Of a DNA stretch of 64,000 bases, positions 6,521 to 15,275 are shown piece after piece (within the stretch, counting starts at the first letter, position 1; every line of letters starts with the position of its first letter). Made by a program: the position numbers and the translations under genes. Origin of the DNA: Chloroflexota bacterium (GTDB lineage: Bacteria > Chloroflexota > Anaerolineae > Aggregatilineales > UBA2796); NCBI GenBank assembly GCA_021325095.1, contig JAJPHV010000028.1, positions 1 to 64,000 of the forward strand, written 5' to 3'. The notes beneath the pieces are model-generated. The model saw nothing but the letters and a program-made list of their open reading frames with translations, was not told the DNA's origin and made no database searches.

Positions 6521-6937
6521 ATGGGACGTAGTGCTGCACCAACCAGAAGGGCCGGCCCGCGTCGTGGCGGGGCGAAGAAAGTACGGAAGAATATTCCCTA
6601 CGGACAGGCCCACATTCACGCGACATTCAACAACACCATTGTGTCGATGACCGACCAGCAAGGCAACGTCGTGGCCTGGGCCAGCGCCGGAACGGCGGGC
6701 TTCAAGGGCAGCCGCAAGAGCACGCCCTACGCGGCCCGTGTCGCCGCGCAGCAAGCCTCCGATTCCGCGAAGGAACATGGAATGCAAGAAGTGGATGTCT
6801 TCGTGAAGGGGCCTGGCCCTGGCCGCGAAGCCGCCATCCGCTCTATCCAGTCCAGTGGCTTGCGTGTGCGCTCCATCACGGACGTGACGCCCATCCCCCA
6901 TAACGGGGTGCGCCCGCCCAAAAAGCGCCGTGTCTAG
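6521..6937 (+). CDS. rpsK: 30S ribosomal protein S11
   Basis: Platform protein of the small subunit. The 138-residue product has a lysine/arginine-rich N terminus, then [18 protein letters not shown], the glycine-rich [29 protein letters not shown] and the C-terminal [18 protein letters not shown], all diagnostic. It has its own promoter and leader hairpin and starts the rpsK-rpsD-rpoA-rplQ alpha block. Confidence 0.97.
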   Translation: MGRSAAPTRRAGPRRGGAKKVRKNIPYGQAHIHATFNNTIVSMTDQQGNVVAWASAGTAGFKGSRKSTPYAARVAAQQASDSAKEHGMQEVDVFVKGPGPGREAAIRSIQSSGLRVRSITDVTPIPHNGVRPPKKRRV

Positions 6938-6986
6938 CCGCAAAACCGCATAGTTTTTCACAAGTTTCGTCCTGTTCAGGTGTAAA

Positions 6987-7004
6987 CACACACGTGTGTG
7001 GAGG
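6987..7004 (+). promoter_or_regulatory. Palindrome touching the rpsD ribosome binding site
   Basis: A perfect 14-bp palindrome, CACACACGTGTGTG (6987-7000), runs into the Shine-Dalgarno GGAGG (7000-7004). S4 is a known translational repressor of alpha-operon genes in other bacteria, so this could be part of an autogenous site; the sequence shows only the palindrome. Confidence 0.4.
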
Positions 7005-7009
7005 AAGCC

Positions 7010-7657
7010 GTGGCTCGTTACATCGGACCCGTCTGCAAGTTATGTCGCCGCGAAGGCGAAAAGCTGTTTCTGAAGGGGGCACGCTGCATGACCCCCAAGT
7101 GCGCTGTCGAGCGCCGTACCTACCCGCCCGGCCAGCATGGCAAAGATACCCAGTTCCGGCGTGGCCGCGCCTCGGACTACAACGCCCAACTCCGCGAGAA
7201 GCAAAAGGCCCGCCGCATTTACGGCATCCTGGAGCGCCAGTTCCGCCGTTACTTCTACGAAGCCCAGCGCCGCCCCGGCCTGACCGGTTCTAACCTGCTT
7301 GGCCTGCTCGAAACCCGCCTCGACAACGTGATTTACCGCCTTGGCCTGGCTGAGTCGCGCCCCCATGCGCGCCAGCTTGTCCTGCACAATCACTTTGACG
7401 TGAACGGTGTGCCGACCAATATCCCGTCGTACATTGTGCGCCCTGGCGACGAAATCACCGTTCACGGCAGCAGCAAGAATCTCAAATACTTCCGTGAAAT
7501 TCGCGCCTATCTGGAGGATCGCCCGCAGCCCCCAGAGTGGTTGACCATCGACGTGAGCGGCAACGAGATCGTTGCCCGGATGCTCCGCGCCCCGGAGCGC
7601 CGCGACATCCAACTGCCACTCAATGAACAGCTCATCGTTGAATACTATTCGCGCTAG
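7010..7657 (+). CDS. rpsD: 30S ribosomal protein S4
   Basis: 16S rRNA assembly initiator. The 215-residue product begins [23 protein letters not shown] from a GTG start at 7010, preferred over the in-frame GTG at 6998 because it gives the family N terminus and follows GGAGG by 5 nt. CKLC plus the later MTPKCAVE cysteines suggest the zinc-binding form of S4. The S4 RNA-binding domain is at [20 protein letters not shown]. It has the [19 protein letters not shown] core. Confidence 0.96.
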   Translation: MARYIGPVCKLCRREGEKLFLKGARCMTPKCAVERRTYPPGQHGKDTQFRRGRASDYNAQLREKQKARRIYGILERQFRRYFYEAQRRPGLTGSNLLGLLETRLDNVIYRLGLAESRPHARQLVLHNHFDVNGVPTNIPSYIVRPGDEITVHGSSKNLKYFREIRAYLEDRPQPPEWLTIDVSGNEIVARMLRAPERRDIQLPLNEQLIVEYYSR

Positions 7658-7693
7658 TCTGGACTACCTGTTCGGACAACGCTTGGTGCAACG

Positions 7694-7746
7694 GTTTGTA
7701 CAAACTGCGGCAAGCTGCAAAATCGGGCTGGTGATCCGGCCAGCCC
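7694..7746 (+). promoter_or_regulatory. Inverted repeats in the rpoA leader
   Basis: Two inverted repeats lie between rpsD and rpoA: the palindrome GTTTGTACAAAC (7694-7705), and GGGCTGG (7725-7731)/CCAGCCC (7740-7746) with an 8-nt loop, just before the AGGAGGG ribosome binding site. They may be leader structures; no ligand can be named. Confidence 0.4.
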
Positions 7747-7768
7747 ACGAACTCTGTCAGGAGGGATT

Positions 7769-8752
7769 GTGAGTACGAATAACATGGTTCTGCCCAAGAT
7801 CGAAGGCGATGCAAGTTCGCGCAATTATGCGCGTTTTGTGATCAGCCCATTGGAAAGTGGGTACGGCATTACCATCGGCAATGCCCTCCGGCGCGTTTTA
7901 CTGTCGTCGCTGCCCGGTGCAGCGGTCACGTCAATCCGCGTCTCGGACGTGCATCACGAGTTTTCCGCGATCCCGAACGTCAAGGAAGATATGACGCAAC
8001 TGATCTTGCAGGTCAAGCAGTTGCGCCTCAAGCTACTCGAAGGCGAATCGGCCCGGCTGCGTCTGGAAGTGCACGGCGAAGGCACGGTCACGGCTGCCGA
8101 TATCCTCCCGCCGCCCGAAGTCGAGATCATCAATCCCGATCTGTACCTGTTCACCGTCGATTCCGAGAATGCGCAGTTCGAGATGGAATTCACCGTGCAG
8201 TCCGGGCGCGGCTACAGCCCCGCCGAGGAGCGTGGCCGCCTGCCGATTGGCGAACTGCCCGTCGATGCCATCTTCAGCCCCGTGCGCCGCGTCAACTTCG
8301 ACGTGGAGCGGGCGCGCGTCAACCAGCGCACCAATTACGACAAACTGATCCTGGAAATCTGGACGGATGGCACGATCCGCGCCGAAGAAGCGATGGGCGA
8401 AGCCGCCAAAATCCTGATCAGCCATCTGGCGATCATCGCCGGGGTGGACGAAAAGGACTTCAGGCCGGGCCGCGTCGAGCAGGTTGAACCGGAAAAGACC
8501 AGCCCCTGGGACGAGGAAAAGTTCAACACGCCCATCGAAACGCTCGACCTCAGCGTCCGCGTCTTCAACTCGCTCAAGCGTACCGGCATCACGACTATCG
8601 GCGAGGTGCTGGAAATGCTGGATCGCGGCCCGGATGCCATGCTGGCGATCCGCAACTTCGGTGAAAAATCGCTGGACGAACTGGTTGCCCGCCTCAAGGA
8701 GAAGGGCTACCTGCCACAGAACCACGAGGTCGCCAACCTGGGCGAGTCGTAA
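7769..8752 (+). CDS. rpoA: DNA-directed RNA polymerase subunit alpha
   Basis: Scaffold for RNA polymerase assembly and contact for UP elements and activators. The 327-residue product has the N-terminal domain with GYGITIGNALRRVLLSSLPGAAVTSIRV and the dimerisation and beta-contact regions, then a C-terminal domain with VFNSLKRTGITTIGEVLEM and AIRNFGEKSLDELVARLKEKG. GTG start 4 nt after AGGAGGGA. The length and both domains are normal. Confidence 0.97.
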   Translation: MSTNNMVLPKIEGDASSRNYARFVISPLESGYGITIGNALRRVLLSSLPGAAVTSIRVSDVHHEFSAIPNVKEDMTQLILQVKQLRLKLLEGESARLRLEVHGEGTVTAADILPPPEVEIINPDLYLFTVDSENAQFEMEFTVQSGRGYSPAEERGRLPIGELPVDAIFSPVRRVNFDVERARVNQRTNYDKLILEIWTDGTIRAEEAMGEAAKILISHLAIIAGVDEKDFRPGRVEQVEPEKTSPWDEEKFNTPIETLDLSVRVFNSLKRTGITTIGEVLEMLDRGPDAMLAIRNFGEKSLDELVARLKEKGYLPQNHEVANLGES

Positions 8753-8775
8753 GCACGTAACCTTCCTCGCCTTTC

Positions 8776-8818
8776 CTCCCCCTCTCTGCGAAGCGGAGAG
8801 GGGGCCGGGGGGTGAGGT
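8776..8818. repeat. GC-rich inverted repeat between rpoA and rplQ
   Basis: Copy of the intergenic repeat: TCCCCCTCTCTGCGAAGCGG then AGAGGGGGCCGGGGGGTGAGG. The arms CCCCCTCTC/GAGAGGGGG can form a hairpin. Confidence 0.75.
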
Positions 8819-8887
8819 AAAGTACCGTTCCAGGCCCGGCTGACTCTAACCGCTCTATGCCGGGTACTGGCTTGTTTTGGAGGAATG

Positions 8888-9436
8888 ATGCGACACCGTG
8901 TAGCTGGTAAGCACTTGGGGAGGAACGTCGGGCAGCGTAACGCGCTGCGCCGCACCATGATCACCCAACTCTTTCAACACGAGCGGATCACCACGACTCG
9001 CGCGAAGGCCGAGGCGATACGTGGAGCCGCCGAACACATGATCACCCAGGCCAAGCGCAGCCTGGTGCACGAAGACCCGCAGCGGGCCATTCACGTGCGC
9101 CGCTTGCTGCATGGCCGCCTGGATGATCCAGCCATTGTCAAGAAGGTCTTTGACGTGCTGGCTCCGCGTTACGCAGAGCGCCCCGGCGGGTATACCCGTA
9201 TCTACAAGCTGGGGCCGCGCAAGGGCGATGCTGCCGAAATGGTCATCCTGGAACTGGTGGATCGCGTCCAGGAAGGCGAAGGTGGGCAGCCAACGGGCGT
9301 GGCCGGGGCCGCGCGCAACCTGATTGGCCGTGTCCGGGGTGGCCGTCGCCGCCGAACCAGTCCTGCTCCTGGTACGACGACCAGCGCAGGCAGCAGCGCC
9401 GAAAGCGGCACCGAAAGCGGCACGGCGCAGTCCTGA
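8888..9436 (+). CDS. rplQ: 50S ribosomal protein L17
   Basis: Large-subunit protein near the exit tunnel. The 182-residue product starts MRHRVAGKHLGRNVGQRNALRR, exactly the family start. An adjacent in-frame ATG at 8885 is only 1 nt from GGAGG, so 8888 is the better start. The core (RTMITQLFQHERITTTRAKAEAIR, KVFDVLAPRYAERPGGYTRI) is normal. A non-conserved Arg-, Ser- and Thr-rich tail of about 50 residues follows. truA starts 4 nt after the stop. Confidence 0.95.
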   Translation: MRHRVAGKHLGRNVGQRNALRRTMITQLFQHERITTTRAKAEAIRGAAEHMITQAKRSLVHEDPQRAIHVRRLLHGRLDDPAIVKKVFDVLAPRYAERPGGYTRIYKLGPRKGDAAEMVILELVDRVQEGEGGQPTGVAGAARNLIGRVRGGRRRRTSPAPGTTTSAGSSAESGTESGTAQS

Positions 9437-9440
9437 GCCG

Positions 9441-10313
9441 ATGGCGGCTGTTCCGGCGCCTGTTCGCTACCGGGCGATCCTGGCCTACGATGGCACGAAC
9501 TATCGTGGCTTTCAGCGCCTCGCCAGGGACGAACCGAGCATCCAGGGAACGCTGGAAGCGGCCATCGCCAGGGTCAGCGGCCAGCGGGTGACGGTGCTCG
9601 GCGCGGGCCGCACCGACGCCGGCGTACATGCCACCGGGCAGGTCATCGCCTTTGACCTGCTCTGGCGACACGACGATGATGACCTGTTACGGGCCATCAA
9701 CGCCACCTTACCAGATGATATTGCCTTGCAGCGCTTAGAGCGCGCCGAACCGGGCTTCCATCCCCGTTTCGACGCCAGCAGCCGTACCTACCAGTACTTC
9801 GTGTACGAGGCCCAGATCCGCCAGCCAATGATGGCCCGGATGGCCTGGTGGGTGCACCCGCCGCTTCACCAGCGCCTGGACATTGACAAAATGAACTGGG
9901 CGGCGGCAAAATTGCTGGGCGTTCACGACTTTGCGAGCTTCGGCGCGCCCACGCAGGGTGAAAGCACGATACGGCACGTCTTCCGCTCCGAATGGGAGAT
10001 CGAGGTCCCGACGCAGGGCACGCGCCTGATCTCGTATCGCATCGAGGCCAACGCCTTCCTGTACCACATGGTGCGCAGCATCGTGGGGACACTGGTCGAG
10101 GTCGGTCTGAACCGGATGACGATGGCCGAGTTCATCGATGCCTTCCAGGCAAAGGATCGGGGCCGGATCAGACGCCTTGCACCGCCACACGGCCTGACCC
10201 TGATCGAAGTCAATTATGAACGGGAACGGCGCGGGGAGACGCCCGCCAGAGAAAGTCACGGAAGTCAAGAAGATGAGATTCAAGACCTACACACCCACAA
10301 CCGACACGATTGA
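9441..10313 (+). CDS. truA: tRNA pseudouridine(38-40) synthase
   Basis: Isomerises uridines 38-40 in the tRNA anticodon arm. The 290-residue product has [14 protein letters not shown], the catalytic Asp in [18 protein letters not shown], the YQYFVYE and [10 protein letters not shown] regions, and the C-terminal [17 protein letters not shown] motif. The start at 9441 was taken because longer in-frame starts run through the end of rplQ. The 3' end extends 41 bp into rplM. Confidence 0.94.
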   Translation: MAAVPAPVRYRAILAYDGTNYRGFQRLARDEPSIQGTLEAAIARVSGQRVTVLGAGRTDAGVHATGQVIAFDLLWRHDDDDLLRAINATLPDDIALQRLERAEPGFHPRFDASSRTYQYFVYEAQIRQPMMARMAWWVHPPLHQRLDIDKMNWAAAKLLGVHDFASFGAPTQGESTIRHVFRSEWEIEVPTQGTRLISYRIEANAFLYHMVRSIVGTLVEVGLNRMTMAEFIDAFQAKDRGRIRRLAPPHGLTLIEVNYERERRGETPARESHGSQEDEIQDLHTHNRHD

Positions 10314-10722
10314 GCGCCAGTGGTTTGTGGTCGATGCGACGGATATGAACCTGGGCCGTCTCGCTACCCGTATCGCTCATATCCTGCGCGGCAAGCACAA
10401 GACCACCTTCGCGCCGCATATCGATACTGGCGATTACGTGATTGTCCTGAACCCCGGCAAAGTCCGCGTCACAGGCAAGAAGCTCGACCAGGAATTCTAC
10501 TACCGGCACTCGCAGTACCCCGGCGGGTTCCGCGCTGTCAGCCTGCGCGACATGCTGGCAAAGCATCCCGAGCGCGTCATCGAGGCTGCTGTCCGGGGAA
10601 TGCTGCCGCACAACCGCCTGGGACGGCAGATGATCAAGAAACTCAAGGTTTATCCAGGCAATACCCACCCGCACCAGGCACAGCGCCCGCAGGTGTTAGA
10701 GATTCCGGAGGCGAAGAAGTAA
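10273..10722 (+). CDS. rplM: 50S ribosomal protein L13
   Basis: Early-assembling large-subunit protein, 149 residues. It starts [22 protein letters not shown], then [18 protein letters not shown], the [11 protein letters not shown] motif and [22 protein letters not shown] chose ATG 10273 because it matches the family start; an in-frame ATG at 10216 would add 19 residues inside truA. Its stop overlaps the rpsI start (TAATG), the usual L13-S9 coupling. Confidence 0.96.
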   Translation: MRFKTYTPTTDTIERQWFVVDATDMNLGRLATRIAHILRGKHKTTFAPHIDTGDYVIVLNPGKVRVTGKKLDQEFYYRHSQYPGGFRAVSLRDMLAKHPERVIEAAVRGMLPHNRLGRQMIKKLKVYPGNTHPHQAQRPQVLEIPEAKK

Positions 10723-11120
10723 TGGCTGCGACTCAGTATTACGAGGGCATTGGCCGTCGCAAGGAAGCCAGCGCGCGTGTTCGTCTGCACACCGGTGGCA
10801 ACGGCGCCTGGATCATCAATGACAGGCCAGGCGCAGAATTCCTGAAGCGCGCTGGCGACATCGAGGCCGCCATGGCGCCGCTGCGCCTGGTCGGTATGGA
10901 GAACGTCTACAACGTGACAGTTCACGTCGCCGGTGGCGGCATCACCGGGCAGACCTCCGCCATCCAGCTTGGCGTGGCCCGTGCGCTGCTCAAGGTCGAT
11001 CCCGAATTGCGCAGCCAGCTTCGCCGCGCCGGTTTCCTGACCCGCGATGCGCGCGTCAAGGAACGCAAGAAGCCCGGTCTGAAGCGCGCCCGCAAGGCCC
11101 CAACCTACACCAAGCGTTAA
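10722..11120 (+). CDS. rpsI: 30S ribosomal protein S9
   Basis: Small-subunit head protein whose C-terminal tail reaches the P-site tRNA. The 132-residue product begins [22 protein letters not shown] and contains GGGITGQTSAIQLGVARALL and the tail GLKRARKAPTYTKR. Its start overlaps the rplM stop by one base, implying translational coupling. A strong terminator follows 23 nt later. Confidence 0.97.
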   Translation: MAATQYYEGIGRRKEASARVRLHTGGNGAWIINDRPGAEFLKRAGDIEAAMAPLRLVGMENVYNVTVHVAGGGITGQTSAIQLGVARALLKVDPELRSQLRRAGFLTRDARVKERKKPGLKRARKAPTYTKR

Positions 11121-11142
11121 GCACGGCTGGGTTCTGGAACAG

Positions 11143-11181
11143 AAGGCAATACCGGATTGGATGACGGGTATTGCCTTTTTG
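11143..11181 (+). terminator. Rho-independent terminator after rpsI
   Basis: AAGGCAATACC (11143-11153) pairs with GGTATTGCCTT (11167-11177), and the hairpin runs into TTTTTGTCTTTT. It closes the ribosomal block. Confidence 0.9.
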
Positions 11182-11261
11182 TCTTTTGGCCGGGTCACGC
11201 TCTCGCAGGCGGAGGGACGATGCGCTGGCTGATCGCCCGATTTTCTCTGGTGCTCATACCC

Positions 11262-11290
11262 TTGACAGACTAGAACGTATGTGCTATCCT
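11262..11290 (+). promoter_or_regulatory. Promoter upstream of the glycosylase gene
   Basis: A perfect TTGACA (11262-11267), 17-nt spacer and TATCCT (11285-11290). It is about 140 nt from the coding start, so the transcript has a long leader. Confidence 0.75.
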
Positions 11291-11358
11291 TCCCTACATG
11301 CCTTATGCGTTTAGCCCCTTCCCAAACCTCAAAAGCCGCTCTATTAATAGCGTCGTGA

Positions 11359-11397
11359 CGCCTGATCCGCGTGCCTGTTAAACAGGCGATCAGGGCG
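11359..11397 (+). promoter_or_regulatory. Two-tier hairpin in the glycosylase leader
   Basis: CGCCTGATC (11359-11367) pairs with GATCAGG(G)CG (11388-11397), enclosing a second inverted repeat, GCCTGTT (11373-11379)/AACAGGC (11381-11387). It lies 31 nt before the start codon, upstream of an AAAGGAAAG ribosome binding site. It could be a transcript-stabilising or regulatory structure. Confidence 0.45.
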
Positions 11398-11428
11398 GTT
11401 CCAGAATTCACAAAGGAAAGCTGTATCC

Positions 11429-12058
11429 ATGAGCCTGCAACTGCAAGCACAACCGCTGACCGCCGAATTCTATAGCCAACCCGCAACCACCGTGGCCCGG
11501 AAACTGCTTGGCGCGCGGCTGGTGCGCGTCTTGCCCGATGGCACGCGCCTGTCGGGCCGGATCGTCGAAACCGAAGCCTATTCCGGCATCGACGATCTGG
11601 CTTCACACGGGCGGCACAGGCGCACCCCGCGCAACGCGCCCATGTGGGGTGCGCCGGGCCGTGCCTACGTTTACCTGTCTCGCGGCCTCTACTGGATGCT
11701 GAACGTCGTGGCCGAGCCGCAAGACCAGCCCGCCGCTGTCCTCATCCGGGCACTCGATCCGCTGGAAGGCATCGACGTGATGCAGCGCCATCGCCCGGAT
11801 CGCAAGCTGGCGGAACTCACCAGCGGCCCGGCGCGGCTGGCGCTGGCCCTGTCCGTCACGGGCGCGCTCAACACTGCCGACATGACACAGGGGGCAGAAC
11901 TGTGGATCGAGCCGGATCAAACTATTCCCGATTCGCAGGTGCGCACCGGGCCGCGCATTGGCCTGGGCAAGACGCCCGAACCCTGGCTGTCCATGCCCTG
12001 GCGCTGGTGGGTCGGTGGCAACCCCTACGTCTCCGCCAGGTCGGGCAAACGCGGCTGA
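11429..12058 (+). CDS. 3-methyladenine DNA glycosylase (AAG/Mpg family)
   Basis: Base-excision repair enzyme of the AAG/Mpg fold removing alkylated purines. The 209-residue product has LTAEFYSQPATTVARKLLGARLVR, the active-site segment RIVETEAYSGIDDLASH (catalytic Glu), RNAPMWGAPGRAYVYLSRGLYWMLNVV, GPARLALAL, and the C-terminal RIGLGK and WRWWVGGNPYVS. It has its own promoter and a structured leader, separate from the ribosomal block. Confidence 0.93.
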   Translation: MSLQLQAQPLTAEFYSQPATTVARKLLGARLVRVLPDGTRLSGRIVETEAYSGIDDLASHGRHRRTPRNAPMWGAPGRAYVYLSRGLYWMLNVVAEPQDQPAAVLIRALDPLEGIDVMQRHRPDRKLAELTSGPARLALALSVTGALNTADMTQGAELWIEPDQTIPDSQVRTGPRIGLGKTPEPWLSMPWRWWVGGNPYVSARSGKRG

Positions 12059-12086
12059 ACAAATATCCGAGGCGTAAGTAGAATTT

Positions 12087-12126
12087 CCTCCCCTCTCTGC
12101 GAAGCGGAGAGGGGCCGGGGGTGAGG
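12087..12126. repeat. GC-rich inverted repeat between convergent genes
   Basis: Copy of the intergenic repeat: CCTCCCCTCTCTGCGAAGCG then GAGAGGGGCCGGGGGTGAGG. It sits between the convergent glycosylase and prenyl synthase genes, where the hairpin might act as a shared terminator. Confidence 0.75.
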
Positions 12127-12133
12127 TAAATCC

Positions 12134-13078
12134 CTAGTGATCTCGCTCGACAACCTGGCGCGCCAGCGCGTGCAGTTCGTCCAGCGCCGGGGATGGCGGG
12201 AAAGCGCTCAGGCTCATGGCGGCCAGCGCTGCCAGTTGTTGCGCGTTTTGCCGCCCTTCCTGGATGTAATTGCCGGACAGCATTTTCTGCTTGAAGGCGG
12301 CCATCGGGTCGGCGGGTGCAGGTTCGAGAACTGCCGTCGCACTCGCTTTGCCGTTGCCGCTGGTTGCGGCGTGCCCGGCCACTGCCGTCACGAAGCCTTT
12401 GCCCTGCACAACGTCCAGCCCCGCCGTCTTGCCAAGCTGCTGGCTGTCGGCGATCAGGTCGAGAATGTCGTCCACGATCTGGAAGGCCAGCCCCAGGTTG
12501 AAGCCGTACTGTTCCAGCGCCGAGATTTGCTCGGCGGCAGCATTGGCGAGCATCGCGCCGAGTTTGGCGGCTGCCGCGAACAGGGAAGCTGTCTTTTTGG
12601 CGATGATCCGCGTGTACGTTTCTCGATCCAGTTGGCCGCTCTTGGCGGCGGCAGCTTGCAGCGTTTCGCCCTCGACCAGCGCAACGGTGGCCTCGGCAAA
12701 GACAATGTTCAAATCCTTGAACGGGGCCATCAGTTCGTAGACTTTGGTGAAGAGATAATCGCCTGTCAGCAGCGCAAAAGTCCGGCCCCACTGCGCATTG
12801 ATGGTGGGCCGCCCGCGCCGCGTCAGGCCATGATCGTTGATGTCGTCGTGAACCAGGGTAGCCGTATGGACGAGTTCCACTGCTGCCGCGACGGGCAGCA
12901 CTGCGTCCAAATCCTCCCCCCCGACGGCCTCGTAAGCCAGCAGCGTCAGCCGAGGCCGCACGCGCTTACCGCCCGCTTCCAGGATGTGACGACTGGCGTC
13001 GCGCAGGATGTCCACGTCGCTGTTGACGATGGACTTGAGTAGTTCATCGATAGACTGCAACGCCCGGTCATGATTCAT
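12134..13078 (-). CDS. Polyprenyl diphosphate synthase
   Basis: Trans-prenyltransferase that extends allylic diphosphates with IPP, probably for quinone side chains or lipid carriers. The 314-residue product has GGKRVRPRLTLLAYEA, the first Asp-rich motif in LVHTATLVHDDINDHG, GDYLFTKVYELM and the second Asp-rich motif QIVDDILDLI. The usual GKPxGxD motif is modified to GKTAGLD, and a non-conserved insertion (about VAGHAATSGNGK through PMAAFKQK) breaks the C-terminal domain. Chain length cannot be read. A good promoter and a palindrome lie upstream. Confidence 0.88.
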   Translation of the reverse strand: MNHDRALQSIDELLKSIVNSDVDILRDASRHILEAGGKRVRPRLTLLAYEAVGGEDLDAVLPVAAAVELVHTATLVHDDINDHGLTRRGRPTINAQWGRTFALLTGDYLFTKVYELMAPFKDLNIVFAEATVALVEGETLQAAAAKSGQLDRETYTRIIAKKTASLFAAAAKLGAMLANAAAEQISALEQYGFNLGLAFQIVDDILDLIADSQQLGKTAGLDVVQGKGFVTAVAGHAATSGNGKASATAVLEPAPADPMAAFKQKMLSGNYIQEGRQNAQQLAALAAMSLSAFPPSPALDELHALARQVVERDH

Positions 13079-13124
13079 AATCTCCCCCGTCCACGAGGTT
13101 TGTGACTTTCAGAACTTATTGAAA

Positions 13125-13154
13125 ATTATATAACACCCGCGCCCGGAATGTCAA
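13125..13154 (-). promoter_or_regulatory. Promoter of the polyprenyl synthase gene
   Basis: On the minus strand, a perfect TTGACA (13154-13149), an 18-nt spacer and TATAAT (13130-13125). This is one of the best promoters in the window. Confidence 0.8.
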
Positions 13155-13158
13155 CCAC

Positions 13159-13177
13159 ATTCAACTTCAGGTTGAAT
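13159..13177. promoter_or_regulatory. Operator-like palindrome next to the -35 box
   Basis: ATTCAAC (13159-13165) and GTTGAAT (13171-13177) form a perfect 7-bp inverted repeat with a 5-bp spacer, 4 bp upstream of the -35 box of the polyprenyl synthase promoter. This position suits a repressor or activator site. Confidence 0.5.
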
Positions 13178-13216
13178 ATTGATGAGAGTTGCACTGCAAA
13201 CAACGAGCCGGGCAGA

Positions 13217-13249
13217 CTCCCCTCTCCGCTGCCGGAGAGGGGGGGCGAG
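13217..13249. repeat. Partial GC-rich inverted repeat
   Basis: ACTCCCCTCTCCGCTGCCGG then AGAGGGGGGGCGAG. It has the hairpin arms of the repeat family but a degenerate right end (GGCGAG in place of GGTGAGG). It lies in the 286-bp gap between the VanW-type gene and the prenyl synthase gene; apart from the promoter and palindrome I see nothing else there. Confidence 0.6.
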
Positions 13250-13364
13250 TACGGCGCGGCGGAGTGAACTAAAATGTACGGACTAATTTGAAATACACCC
13301 CGGCCCATCCATCCTCAAGTTGGGCATGGAACGGGGCCGCCAGAGCATTTGTCTGGCGGCAGGC

Positions 13365-15275
13365 TCAGTTGGTATTTGTTGGCGCAAAGCCCGGCGCAAC
13401 CTGGAAAATGGCTGACCAGGGTAGATAGTGGCTGTAGAAGTCCTCGCGGCTGGCAATAGTCTGGCCGTTTTGCGTGATCGTGCGGTAGACGTGAACGTCC
13501 ACGCCATCGACGGCATAGTCGATCTGCCGCTGCTGGCCGGGTTTCAGGTCGGCGCTTTCCTGGTACTTGGCTGGCCCATGCGGGACGACCTTGCTGAGGG
13601 TCGGGCCTTCTTTGGTGACAACGCGGCCTGTACTGGTGCTGTAAAACTTGATTGTCAGCGACTGCTCAGTGGGCCGGAACGTGCTCGTCATGAGCAGGTA
13701 GTAGGGCGTGTCGTTGACGAACTTCAGATCGATAATCGGCGCATACACGGTGGCATCCAGGCCAACGCCGCTGTTGTACTTCTGGCCGTAAGCAATGGCC
13801 GAGCCGCTCTCGTAGTACCCAACCCGGTAGCCGTGCGCGTAGCGCTCCTTGATGGGGAACCCGGCAAAAAAGGCAGCCTGGAAAACCGTCGAGGAGACCT
13901 GACAGACGCCGCCGCCCACGCCTTTGATGGTCTGGTTGCCATAAATGACCAGCCCGGTCTCATAGCCTGTTTCCGGGCTGACATCGCCCAGGTATTTGTT
14001 GAACGAGAACTCCTCGCCGGGGGCGATGACCAGGCCGTGGAAACGGGACGCGGCAACCTGGATGTTGGTGCGGCGTTCGGGCGTCGAGCCGTAAAAGAAC
14101 GTCGTGGCCTGCACGATCTGCTCGGTGATGCCCAGTTCGGCTGCCGTCGATTTGCTGTTGACCTTCGGAATCTCTTGGTGGAAGACCAGCGCCACGCGCC
14201 GCCTGTCTCTGTTGAAAATCGCGCCTTGCAACGCTTTGAGCGTGGCCTCAACGTCCAGCGAACGCCCATCCACGCTGTCGGAGATCACCTCAAGCTGTTT
14301 GGAATCTTCGTTGAACAGAAAGCGCGCGTTGACCGGCTCGACGGTCAGCTGCGCACTCAGATTCTGCAAGAAAGTCTTGAGCGGATCGGTATTGGCGCTG
14401 ACTTCATAGTGCGCCGTACCGTTGCCATCGTCTACACGGACAATGCTGATCATACCGGCGATAAAGTCCGGGCTGACCTGCCAGGGGCCGGGGTCTGTCT
14501 TGGTGGCCGCCTCGATGTAAATCTGGATAGGCGTGGAGACCGCCGCGCGCAGCTTTTCGGCAGCGGCTTCAGCATCGCGGATGGCAGGCGCTGTCTCCCT
14601 GACGATCAGCTTGATTTCCGCGCCAGTGCTCATGTTCAGCACCACCGGGCGCAGCAATCCGAGCGTGGCTGCCACGTCAAGCTCGCGTCCGACCTGGCTC
14701 GGCGTGGTGGCAACTTTCCCCGCGTTCAGGCTGACTGTCGCATCGCGGACGGGTTTGTCGATCTCCGCCGCAATCTTTTGCAGGAATCCGGCGGCTTTGG
14801 ACTGGTCAAAGATCACTTTGGGCTGGATGGCGTAGCCATTTGCAAAGGCGTCGATCTGCGCGGCCAGGTTGGCGAACAAGCCGTCGCCGCGCCCAACGCG
14901 CAGCGCCTCGTTGACGGTCTGTTCGGGGTCGAAAGTCACACCCAGATCGCGCGCGGACATCTGCCAGGACCTGTCGCCATCGCGGAACGTAAAGACCGCG
15001 TTCTCGCCATAGGTGTATCGGGCAGCAAGGGCGGCCATGGCCTGCTGCTTGTTCATCCCCGAAAGATTGACGCCGTAGGCCGAGATGCCGGGATAGATCA
15101 GGCCATCGTATTGAAGCTGGTGCATCGCCACGTACAGGATCGCCAGGAAGACCAGCAACATGCCCGCCGTTATGCCCAGCAACGGCAGCCGGATCAGCCA
15201 GGGCCACAGCCCGGAACGGCGCATCGGCTGCGGCGATAACGGTTGAGTCCCAGGGACACCTTGAATTGTTTCCAT
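13365..15275 (-). CDS. VanW/YoaR-type envelope protein
   Basis: 636-residue membrane-anchored protein. One hydrophobic segment near the N terminus (GLWPWLIRLPLLGITAGMLL region) is followed by repeated YoaR-like putative peptidoglycan-binding segments (ISAYGVNLSGMNKQQAMAAL and related) and then a VanW domain (PGEEFSFNKYLGDVSPETGY, GVGGGVCQVSSTVFQAAFFA). A G5/beta-rich C-terminal part follows. I chose ATG 15275 (METIQGVPGTQPL); a longer in-frame start at 15572 adds 99 residues without family features that overlap the neighbouring gene. VanW proteins are envelope proteins of uncertain biochemical role, often linked to glycopeptide resistance clusters; no such cluster is here. Confidence 0.88.
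   Translation of the reverse strand: METIQGVPGTQPLSPQPMRRSGLWPWLIRLPLLGITAGMLLVFLAILYVAMHQLQYDGLIYPGISAYGVNLSGMNKQQAMAALAARYTYGENAVFTFRDGDRSWQMSARDLGVTFDPEQTVNEALRVGRGDGLFANLAAQIDAFANGYAIQPKVIFDQSKAAGFLQKIAAEIDKPVRDATVSLNAGKVATTPSQVGRELDVAATLGLLRPVVLNMSTGAEIKLIVRETAPAIRDAEAAAEKLRAAVSTPIQIYIEAATKTDPGPWQVSPDFIAGMISIVRVDDGNGTAHYEVSANTDPLKTFLQNLSAQLTVEPVNARFLFNEDSKQLEVISDSVDGRSLDVEATLKALQGAIFNRDRRRVALVFHQEIPKVNSKSTAAELGITEQIVQATTFFYGSTPERRTNIQVAASRFHGLVIAPGEEFSFNKYLGDVSPETGYETGLVIYGNQTIKGVGGGVCQVSSTVFQAAFFAGFPIKERYAHGYRVGYYESGSAIAYGQKYNSGVGLDATVYAPIIDLKFVNDTPYYLLMTSTFRPTEQSLTIKFYSTSTGRVVTKEGPTLSKVVPHGPAKYQESADLKPGQQRQIDYAVDGVDVHVYRTITQNGQTIASREDFYSHYLPWSAIFQVAPGFAPTNTN

Noticed and set aside
13428..15239. 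A 603-residue plus-strand frame opposite the VanW-type gene
   Set aside because: It is the antisense shadow of a gene with strong domain evidence, in high-GC DNA where long antisense frames are common.
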